Source: Gracilariopsis chorda
Taxonomy: Eukaryota > Rhodophyta > Florideophyceae > Gracilariales > Gracilariaceae
Assembly (NCBI GenBank): GCA_003194525.1
Contig: NBIV01000040.1
Location: forward strand, 186,001-250,000
Reading direction: 5' to 3'
Length of the DNA stretch: 64,000 nt
The translations under genes were made by a program, and so were the position numbers. The notes under the pieces are model-generated. The model had not been told where the DNA came from and did no database searches. It saw nothing but the letters and a program-made list of their open reading frames with translations. Shown piece by piece: positions 1-8,059 of the stretch; position 1 is the first letter of the stretch; each line of letters opens with the position of its first letter.

Positions 1-984
1 GACAACCATAACAAAAAGTGGCCTGTAAAACTAACCGATTTCGGCTTCTCAGAAAAGATACAACCAGATCAGCTGTTGCATGACGCTATCGGTACGCCTC
101 TTTTCGTGGCGCCTGAAATTTTGAAGGGGGAAGGCTATGACTGCGCCTGCGACATGTGGAGTCTTGGCGTTGTCATGTATCTCGTTCTCTGTGGATACCC
201 CCCTTTCCCCATTTATGATGATCCACAAAAGCTTACAAGGGCCATAATCAATGGCGACTATTCTTTCCCTGCTAGGGAATGGACACATGTATCTGCTGAT
301 GCCAAGTCGGTCATAACAGAGATGCTGCAGGTCAATCCTCAGAAGCGCCTTACTCCAGCAGAAGCACTGGCACGTCCTTGGATTTTGATGGCGCAATCCA
401 CAACCGACTTGCCCAACAGCAAGCTCAAGTCCTTTAACGCCAGACGAAAACTGAAAGCTGGGTTCATGGCCGTTCGCACAACTTTCGGCTTGCGCAATAT
501 TCTAGGATCAGCGAGTTTGCGCACTGATGCTGTAGACCAACAGGCTCTTCAAAGAGAAGTAGAAAGGAGTCGCGCTCTTATAGCTCGTGCAAGCAGAGAG
601 GATGAGCTTTTCGCCGTTTCGGACGAAGGCCAGAACCCTGCCAACGCTCTTTTCCGGGAATCATCTGCCCGGATGACATGTAGGCATTCTCTTATCTTCC
701 CCACTGGCATTACTGACCTGAGTCAAACAAACGATACCGATATCGACAAACCGAAGGGTCGATACGAGGAAGGGGCATTGCAATCAACGCACATACTAAC
801 TAGTGATTCCGATGCACTGCAATCAAAGGCACTAGCTATGGTCGCAGAAGTCAACGAGGATGTGGATCTCGAGGACACCACTCTGTTTCTGACCGACAGT
901 TTAGAGGGAGAATCACCTCCAAAACCGGGTAGGACTCTATTAAATCTGGAACAACTTGATTTTGGTCGCTTGGAAATTCAGTGA
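1..984 (+). CDS. CAMK-type Ser/Thr protein kinase, C-terminal part (5' end outside window)
   Basis: The frame is open from base 1, so the start and the N-lobe lie upstream of the window; 327 codons are visible. The first codons are the metal-binding segment, with DFG at codons 13-15, then the activation segment ending GTPLFVAPEIL (APE at codons 37-39). Next come the helix F motif DMWSLGVVMYLVLCGYPPF and the subdomain XI motif PQKRLTPAEALARPWI. This C-lobe grammar, with a short LKSFNARRKLKAGF-like stretch after the kinase domain, is typical of CaMK/CDPK-group kinases that phosphorylate Ser/Thr. No EF hands follow. The last 190 residues are acidic, Ser-rich and unrecognised. The exact subfamily cannot be set without the missing half. 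Confidence 0.85.
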   Translation, partial: DNHNKKWPVKLTDFGFSEKIQPDQLLHDAIGTPLFVAPEILKGEGYDCACDMWSLGVVMYLVLCGYPPFPIYDDPQKLTRAIINGDYSFPAREWTHVSADAKSVITEMLQVNPQKRLTPAEALARPWILMAQSTTDLPNSKLKSFNARRKLKAGFMAVRTTFGLRNILGSASLRTDAVDQQALQREVERSRALIARASREDELFAVSDEGQNPANALFRESSARMTCRHSLIFPTGITDLSQTNDTDIDKPKGRYEEGALQSTHILTSDSDALQSKALAMVAEVNEDVDLEDTTLFLTDSLEGESPPKPGRTLLNLEQLDFGRLEIQ

Positions 985-2110
985 GATACATGTACGTCAC
1001 AGCACGGCAATGCAAGTCAGAACGTTACCGTGGCACGTCTCTGTATAACGCAGACTTGTACGATAATGCTGTTTGAGATGTGTGCGGACGTGGACCAAAG
1101 ACCTAAAGGTCATGCAATGGTTGTTTGATCATCGTGGAACAAAATGGGTCCTTGTCCGCCGCAACTACACATTATTACTGACATAGAACAATGGAACTAT
1201 GTGTATGTTTTGGGCCTTCGGATGTTCCGTATGTTAACTTTACCTAGAGCATGTGACCTGTCAGCGTGTATCATGGTTAAGGAACTGCGGTAGATATTGG
1301 TTAATGAAATTAATAATACTGGTGTATATATATGTGGTTAGCAACTTGGTGGTGGAGGCATCATGCTTCCACCAAGTGCTTTGATTATCTATTTGAAGAC
1401 ATTCCAGGAACAAGGACAACCAGTAGCAGGTGCACATGTCCAGATGCGCCCCATGCACTTTCGTATGTCCTATGCTGCACCTTGTGTCTCCAAGATTTCG
1501 AATGGGACGTTTGACGGTTGGCTATTTTGCTTGCTGCTTGGAAAATTGCGAAGCATGTAGTGCCCTTGGTTTTCATGAGTACAATGCATGTCTACCAACC
1601 ACTGTGCGACAATGACCAAACGAGGGGCCACTTTTGCCTCAGACAATAATTTTTATAATGGCGATGGGTACTGAGGCCCAGAGGGAATTGCATCACGTGA
1701 TGCCAGTAGACGAAGACAAGAGAGCGTTTATGCGGACCTGGAAGGATAGTTCATGTAGTATAGGGGATGCGCACTATGTTTCTCTTTCACCTTCAACGGC
1801 CAAATACCTTGTACATCCTCGGGAGACTCCTTTGCTCTTCACTTGCACAGAAAAGCTACCGCGCCGCACTGATTCCCATTACGCCTGACATTCTCACTGT
1901 TCTTTGGACGGAAAGTCGTAGTTAACAAGTCATTAAGCCACCCTCAAGCACGTTTTGCAAATGCTTTTCTCGCGACAAGTCCCAGAGAAAGATATGATCA
2001 GAGAGCTAGAAGTCGTCTATAACATACTCTCGTGCTGGTTCAGCTACTGACATTCAGCATAGCTCCATGGCTATGTACCGTATTTCCAGGCTTCTTGCCG
2101 GCTTGCCGAG
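985..2110. other. Gene-free stretch between two convergent genes
   Basis: This stretch separates the 3' end of the kinase (plus) from the 3' end of the Derlin gene (minus), so it should hold two terminators. It contains an imperfect hairpin at 1344-1377 with 9-base arms ACTTGGTGG and CCACCAAGT. Only short open frames without family features are present. Confidence 0.5.
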
Positions 2111-2986
2111 CTATGAGGAACCCAATGTATGACCTGCACCCCAGCTGTGGCCGCCTCGAGATGTTGGTGTAGTGAATCCCACTCTGGCACCAGAGGATGC
2201 CCCTCCGCGGTTCCAGCGCCCTGCCACACCCGGTGTTGACGATGCCGTCTGTCCAGCAGAGTGAGACAATGTGGGTATTCCGCGCTGCAACCCTGTTAGC
2301 GAACCTAGCATTCTCTGTAGAGACTCGATGATATTTTCAAACCAAAGTGGAACGAATATTAGCTGCTTCCCTTCCGGCATTGTTGGATACACAGAGTCCA
2401 GAAAATAATAGAGATGCCCTCCGATCAGTCCGAGAATGTCTGAATAGTTAAACGATCCTGTGCGAATGAGATCGATAAAAACCAAGGACAGTGAAAGGTA
2501 TTTCGCCGGAATTCTCAAGAATCCATACAGTGACACAGTGACGCTCGTAGCATACCGCCCCCATAGATGGATTATTGCGGTAAGCAAAGCGCTAGCATTC
2601 ACAGGGGATGGCAAGAACAGAGAGCCTAAAGATACACACACCATAATTATAGTAATAAACCAGGAATAGTTGGCCGGTCGACCGAAGAAAAAGCCGACCT
2701 CGAGTTGTTTTGAATACGTGAAAAGGAAATACATTCGGATCAAAAAGCCAATACCCAGTCCTCCCATATGCATAAACGATAGTGGCAGGCGCCAAATCTG
2801 AAACCGTTGGATGATCACGGGCCAACTGAGGATGAAGGGTTGTATGGGGATTACTCCGAGTCCGGAAAGAACGGTGCATGAAAACATAGAAATGAACAAC
2901 GTGCGGGTTACTGGAGGAATATCTAAAAAGAATGTCTTGAAGTCGAAGTCTCCAGTTCCATGAACATCTCCAGTGGGGCCAGACAT
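2111..2986 (-). CDS. Derlin family ER-associated degradation protein
   Basis: A single-exon, 291-residue protein with an ATG start. Derlins are inactive rhomboid-fold proteins of the ER membrane that help move misfolded proteins to the cytosol and recruit Cdc48/p97. Family signs are the N-terminal PPVTRTLFISMF segment, the WR motif (QIWRLPLSF, near residue 65), several hydrophobic spans up to about residue 195, and GGHLYYFLDSVYP, the conserved loop-helix motif. The C-terminal tail is Gly/Ser/Arg-rich and ends with WGAGHTLG (W282 to G289), which fits the SHP box that binds Cdc48. The length is slightly above the usual 240-260 because of the tail. The gene is divergent from the Nse1-like gene across about 640 bases. 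The family call is firm; orthology to Derlin-1 or Derlin-2 is open. Confidence 0.9.
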   Translation of the reverse strand: MSGPTGDVHGTGDFDFKTFFLDIPPVTRTLFISMFSCTVLSGLGVIPIQPFILSWPVIIQRFQIWRLPLSFMHMGGLGIGFLIRMYFLFTYSKQLEVGFFFGRPANYSWFITIIMVCVSLGSLFLPSPVNASALLTAIIHLWGRYATSVTVSLYGFLRIPAKYLSLSLVFIDLIRTGSFNYSDILGLIGGHLYYFLDSVYPTMPEGKQLIFVPLWFENIIESLQRMLGSLTGLQRGIPTLSHSAGQTASSTPGVAGRWNRGGASSGARVGFTTPTSRGGHSWGAGHTLGSS

Positions 2987-3629
2987 TTTGTTAGCGACAC
3001 GAATTAACAGAAGCTAGAATCACCACAGCAGAATTACGGCGACGCGGGATTGCCTCAGCTGACTTGATACAACGGCAGGAATAGGTCGCAGAAGAATGAT
3101 TCTCTACAACGGTTTGATACTTCACATGCAGGCTTCTGGTTTCCAGCACGAGGATGGATAGCTTCGACAGACGGATGTGTGAAAACGCCAGGATGTTGAT
3201 TGTGTACCTGTTCAAAACTGTCCGATATGCCGAAGTACAGGTGGCCATGTGTTTGACTTGGTTTGCAGGTTCATAGAAATACGTGTAAACCATGTAAATC
3301 GTAAGTTGGCCCTGGGGTACTGTAGTGTTCTTCGGATACCGGAGGACCTGGAGTGATCGTATGTCGGTTGCAGCGTTTCGGATACCAGGGTGGGTATCTG
3401 CTCAGACAGCATTTGACTTGTTTGGTTCAGCCCCCCTTCGCGCGAAAAACAATTTCTGGTGGTTGACCACGCATTCTCCTTCCTACCATTATACCAAGTT
3501 ACGTCTGAATTTCAGGCTCTGAGGGAAGTTGGGCGTTGCTTCATAGCATCCAGACCACGAACTCTTGCTCTTATCAACGGTGAAGAACTATTCGACGTTA
3601 TTGGGCTCCCCCCTCGTTAAATTCCAAGA
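2987..3629. other. Divergent intergenic region (Derlin / Nse1-like)
   Basis: This should hold both promoters. I see no clear TATA box, and only short open frames that look like chance. Confidence 0.4.
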
Positions 3630-4482
3630 ATGGTTCTGCATGTCGTGGACCAAAGCTTTATTGCTGGCATGATGGCTAACAAAGCCTTGTCACAACAGAA
3701 GGCAATTGACCTTTACAACTCATGTCTTGCCAACACGAAAAGAGGCATCAAGATTCGCGACGCCAGTGCCTTTCAACACAGAATTGACAAGATTAACAAG
3801 TACGTTCAAAAGCGAACACTACAACTCTGTTCCCGACATACCGGTCTAACTTTTTTCCCAAATCAGAGTACTGAGCTTGATGGATTTGCAATTCAAAACC
3901 ATCTACTCTCCTTGGGACAACACACAATACTGGAGCGTCTGCAATACCGTGGAAGATGATGCCACGGACACCGCTACAGTCTTCAATGGCATCAACCAGA
4001 AGAAGATGTTCTTTGAAGTTATAGAAGAGATCGCTGAAGATATTCAAAGTGGTGGAGAAGGGCTCCTGCGATTCAACGATGTGCAGAACCTTGCATCCAG
4101 CTATGGGATGACAGTCGCCGACGGTGGCCAATTCTTGCACAAACTCAACCAATACAAGTGGCTCAAGACGGTGCGCAATCGATCCGGGGAGGCGCACATA
4201 GCACCTGGGCCTCGCAGTCTACTCGAACTACCCCAGCTTCGAACTCTTGCTCTTAAGAAGAACATGCAGACAAAGAAGCGACGTTCCCAGGAAATAACCC
4301 CGCCTCAGTCACAAGCTGACGAAGAGGACGAAATCACGCCGGTTAGGCCGAGAAAAAAGCTCTCCAGGCGACCAACGCAGGAATCTAACGAGGAAGACGA
4401 AATTGAGGAAGCGCCATCCGAGCCGCGTACGAGGTCCCAGCCGCGTAGAAGGTCGAGGACAGCCAGTCAGTACATTGAATGA
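3630..4482 (+). CDS. NSE1: Nse1-like subunit of the SMC5/6 complex, RING absent
   Basis: Two exons, 3630-3799 and 3867-4482, joined across a 67-nt intron (donor GTACGT, branch CTAAC, acceptor TTCCCAAATCAG). Together they encode 261 residues. The splice joins HRIDKINK to VLSLMDLQFK in frame, recreating the Nse1 segment with INxxL followed by a Tyr/Trp-VNT-like stretch (YWSVCNTVEDD). The winged-helix part follows (FFEVIEEIAEDI, LHKLNQYKWLKT, then GPRSLLEL), matching the order in Nse1, which with Nse3/Nse4 forms the kleisin-binding trimer of the SMC5/6 DNA-repair ATPase. Nse1 normally continues into a Cys/His RING. Here the tail after about residue 175 is a charged, low-complexity Lys/Arg/Glu stretch with no Cys pairs. 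No RING frame follows downstream. Confidence 0.75.
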
Positions 4483-5438
4483 CGTGTGATACTTGAGGCG
4501 CTTCTTGTTTCGGAAAGCCATCTTCCTCAAAGAACAGCTGCAGTTCAGGGAAGAACAACATACTCGTGCAGTTGAACTCTACCATGAGGGTTCAAAGTTA
4601 TGGCTTTTGGCAGATTCAGAACCATCGACCACGGAACGAATAGCAAGCAGGACGGATTTTGAACGATGGTCACGAAAGCATTTTCATTACCAAATTCGGA
4701 AAGGGATGTGGGATGGCGCTACGTTGAAGGTGCACTTGTGCATTCATGATGTCATACATCTGCCCGTACAATCATGACTGTACAGACCAGCGAAGCAAGC
4801 ATCCCATAAGTTAGAATAGATGGTTCTGCTGGGGAAAGGGCCAACGACCTGAACCAAAGCTCGCATGCATTACTTCGCCCCTCGTGGTGCCCTGAGCCTC
4901 CCACTGGTGCGAATTGAATCGAAGTAAAACACGTGGTCAGTTCAGTGTACCTCATAAACGTGCATTTGAGGCAGAGCTTTGCTGAGAGAGTGAGTTTGGA
5001 AAGGGACTTGGGACTTTTTCAGTAATGCAAGGCAAGATGTAGGGTTACCTCTTTGCTATCGTAGATGACGCATTTTGAAATTTGTTTTAGAAGTAACCCT
5101 TACCGTTCGTTGTATGAGTTGCTAAAAGCGAAGGGGCATCGTATCTATCTGGAACGGAAGTTAGATGCGCAAAGAGTGGAACTGGGTTGGTCGAACAGCA
5201 ATGACATGGTTAGTTTCCAAAAATAGCAACCGCTCAATCGCCAGAAATGGTGCAGACAGCACTGTGTAAGGGTTATCTAAGCCTTCGTATGCCGTCATGG
5301 TTGAAGCGCCGGGTGAAGGTATTTTGTAGGCAAGCCAAGCCCCAAAGCGGCAGTGGTGGACATGTTGTTAGGTTGTTAAAAAGTTGCGCCACTCGTTCGG
5401 TCAGCAGTCAATGGGAATATGAAAAGGTATAGACGCAG
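4483..5438. other. Gene-free stretch between convergent genes
   Basis: It lies between the 3' ends of the Nse1-like gene (plus) and the RING-H2 gene (minus). An open frame at 4493-4777 starts only at TTG and has no domain. No zinc-binding Cys pairs that could extend the Nse1-like protein are visible. Confidence 0.4.
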
Positions 5439-6097
5439 TCAGCAGATAAGCATATTTGCGATTCGAACCGGATCGAAATGAATGAAGGGGTACTGCGCAA
5501 ATTGATCTTCATCAGCAACACGCATGACGCAGGTGTGCGCTTCCTCTCCATTTGCAGCCGTAGCAGGGGTGCCGACGCGGTGTTTCGAACGACTGCTCTT
5601 TCGCGATTCAAGTGACGACGCGTTTGTCGCGGAAATGTGATTGGATGCGATGACAAGTTGCTTGCAGTTTGGACATTTGTCACCGTTACAAGATCGATAC
5701 CACGATAATATACCTGCCACAATTCCACACCCACAACTTGCGGTTAGACTCGACAGAAATACGCCAGCAGTTACAACGGAAAAGAAATAGCAACGGGAGA
5801 CTTACAATTGGAATGAAATTCATGAGCACAGGGTAAGCGTCGTACCAGATCTCGATCGTTGACCAAATACTCCAGACAGATAGTACATTGCTGCCGCGTA
5901 GAATCGCGAGGTCGACATGTGAAAACTCTCACGGGGCAAAGTTTATCAAAGCCAGGAACGGCGCACGTAGAAAATCTCATCAGACCAGGGTAAACGTAGT
6001 GGGGGTACGGCGGCGGGACAGCGGGAGTTGAGCGGGGTGGATGTTGGGGTCGTTTAGGGCGTCTGGGACGTCCCAGACAGGACGATATGACGCTCAT
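5439..6097 (-). CDS. RING-H2 E3 ubiquitin ligase
   Basis: Two exons on the minus strand, 6097-5806 and 5713-5439, with a 92-nt intron (donor GTAAGT, branch CTAAC, acceptor GTGGCAG), encoding 188 residues. The splice falls inside a Cys codon of the RING and restores it. Ligands are C71, C74, C90, H92, H95, C98, C111 and C114: CTIC, then PCAHEFHSNC, then CPNC. This is a RING-H2 finger that would bind a ubiquitin-loaded E2. The N-terminus is Pro/Arg-rich and has no clear membrane span. The ATG at 6097 is the first in frame; the frame runs further upstream only from TTG. The last 70 residues are unrecognised. The substrate is unknown. Confidence 0.8.
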
Positions 6098-6594
6098 GGC
6101 GGGGATCGCGGACGCGCGCAGACGACATGTCGACGGAGTGCTGGAGCGGGACGGTCGGTCTTCGCAGCGTTGTGTTTTGCTTTGCGCGGCGACAAGTCTC
6201 CACCCCTTGGAAGGGTTTGTTGGATGCGGCGGACCGCATGGGGCACTCGCTTTACAGAACAGTTGCACTGGCGGAAAGGCGCTGTCCACGTCACTGGCGA
6301 CGCCGGACAAGCAATCAAGTACACGTGTGCAGCAAAGAGTTGTTACAATACAACGTACAAGTCAGCGGCGGCATGATGCCGCCGTTCCGATACAGCCGGA
6401 ATCACAACATCCGCAGCCACAGCAAGAAGCATCTCTCCAAGTGCAAGTATCTCAGACAATTCTCCTGTACAAAGCTGTTGCCTCTTTACGTTCATGCTCT
6501 CCAATTCGAAGCGGATACAGCAACCGAAAAAGAAAGAAAAAAAAAAGTAATCTACACAGAGATGCAAACAGCAGCCAAACACACAACACAACTG
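6098..6594. other. Intergenic stretch upstream of the RING-H2 gene
   Basis: This lies between the start of the RING-H2 gene and the 3' end of the LURP-one-like gene, both on the minus strand. It contains an A-rich run near 6530-6547. Open frames here have no domain features. Confidence 0.35.
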
Positions 6595-7536
6595 CTAATC
6601 CTCATATATCTCATCTATAGCGACCGCAATAAACAACATCAAAGCCGGAGAGCCATAATTAACAGTAACATTGTAACAGTCCTTGCCGGTAATCATATTC
6701 TTGTAGGTGCTCATGTGTTTCCACGAAGAGGTCTCCCTCTGGACGGAGCACATCAGATGGTTCTGCGCATTATATACGCTGAACAGTGTCTTATCATCAT
6801 TTCCAGTTATGATAAGAATAGGAGTTCCTCCAGGTTGCGGTCCAGCATATCCATGCACCCTCTTCTCCGACATCTGCACCACACTGGTCTTCTGCAGCGT
6901 GAGAATGGGAATATCTGTGGGCGTGAACAGGGTAATCCTATCACGAAGTGTCAATCTCGCTTCCCGAAGCTTAAGCAACACGTTTCCAGACATGTCTTTC
7001 AGAACCTTTCGTTCATGCACAGAGATCTTGCTTTCCACCTTATACCGCAACGTACCCTGTTGATCGCGCGCAACAAACGAGCCTCGAATTGTGCCCAACA
7101 GTCGTTCCTCAAGTCGGAACGTTTCCGGGTACGTGACGGGAAGATCTCCAGGCACGACCGGCAAACCATACGCGTCCAACTGAGAGGCGCTGTACAACTG
7201 TTGCGAATGGTACGGGGCGGAGGGCGTTTGAGCAGGCGTTTGCGGAGCGTGCGTTTGCGGATCTTGCGGTTGAGCGGGGTACGGAGGGCGGTAAGCGCCT
7301 GGGTACGAGGCGTACGCGGCATAGGGGGGGAGACGATACGAAGACGGCGGCGGATTGTGGGGGTAATACGGCGAGTACGGCGAAGGGTAGGGGTATGGCG
7401 GATAGGATGGCGGATAGGATGGCGGGTAGCCCTGGTACCCCTGGTACGGCATGTACGGCACGGTATACGGCATGCACGGCATGGCGTACGGCGAGAAGGG
7501 GAGGCCGTGGTAGCGTGAAAGCGGGCGATAGTACAT
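6595..7536 (-). CDS. LURP-one-related / Tubby-C2-like protein with Tyr/Pro-rich N-terminus
   Basis: A single-exon protein of 313 residues with an ATG start. The first 110 residues are almost only Pro, Tyr, Ser and Gln, with short repeats such as YPPSYPPSYPPYPYP. Residues about 135-305 form a beta-rich domain with the LURP-one/Tubby-like layout: a SFVARDQQGTLRYKV strand pair, then DMSGNVLLKLREARLTLRD, a strand HLMCSVQRETSSWK, and a C-terminal hydrophobic helix PALMLFIAVAIDEI. The LOR/scramblase superfamily binds membranes or phosphoinositides, and its human relatives also have Pro-rich N-termini. The cellular role here is unknown. The gene is divergent from the SLC4 transporter. Confidence 0.65.
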   Translation of the reverse strand: MYYRPLSRYHGLPFSPYAMPCMPYTVPYMPYQGYQGYPPSYPPSYPPYPYPSPYSPYYPHNPPPSSYRLPPYAAYASYPGAYRPPYPAQPQDPQTHAPQTPAQTPSAPYHSQQLYSASQLDAYGLPVVPGDLPVTYPETFRLEERLLGTIRGSFVARDQQGTLRYKVESKISVHERKVLKDMSGNVLLKLREARLTLRDRITLFTPTDIPILTLQKTSVVQMSEKRVHGYAGPQPGGTPILIITGNDDKTLFSVYNAQNHLMCSVQRETSSWKHMSTYKNMITGKDCYNVTVNYGSPALMLFIAVAIDEIYED

Positions 7537-8059
7537 GACGACGAAGACGGCGACGGCGGTGAAGGTAGCGGCGGCAGCGGAAGGGCAGAGCGACGGACGG
7601 GGGGAGGGGAGGGGAGGGGGAGAGACACACAGCAGGCGCGCATAGTTAAATGCTTCCCAGCTGGCAAGCGCCGACTAAGGTTTTCTGTGCACCGAGCCGC
7701 GAGCCAGAGCACGCGTCGTGCAGACTTTCTGTAAGCACTGTCAACGCGCCGAGTAGCCGCGGTAACCGCCACGCAGAAGCTGGTTCTCACGCGCAAACTG
7801 ATCTGCGCCGGTGCCCACGCGCGCGTTATGGCGCGCGCCCTCAGCACTTGCGCGACGGACAAGTCACAGCAGCCGCGTGCGTCGCAGCGTGTCACGGCGC
7901 ATGTTGCGAGCGCGTGCGCCCCGCCCATCAACCGCCGCATCTCCCGCCTCCCTTCATGCCCCGCCGTCGCCCTCTCATGAGTCCCTTCGCGCCCCACGCA
8001 CACTTTCGTCGTCATTCCGTCTTTCCACAGCCCGCCTCGACGCCGCTATCTGCTCCAAC
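7537..8059. other. Divergent promoter region (LURP-one-like / SLC4)
   Basis: About 520 bases lie between the two ATG codons, with a G-rich plus-strand tract at 7597-7620. If the SLC4 gene starts at the alternative ATG (7901), the shared region is 364 bases. Confidence 0.4.

Noticed and set aside
1634-1888. 84-codon frame in the intergenic region
   Set aside because: It starts at TTG (ATG only at 1658), shows no domain, and has no neighbouring splice signal.
4493-4777. 94-codon frame after the Nse1-like gene, considered as a missing RING exon
   Set aside because: It has no zinc-binding Cys pairs, only a TTG start, and no acceptor with a CTAAC box in the right phase.
6127-7518. A 463-codon plus-strand frame
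   Set aside because: It lies antisense to the LURP-one-like gene and, at its 5' end, in the intergenic stretch, is Arg-rich in the Pro/Tyr repeat zone, and has no domain; it is a mirror of the real gene.
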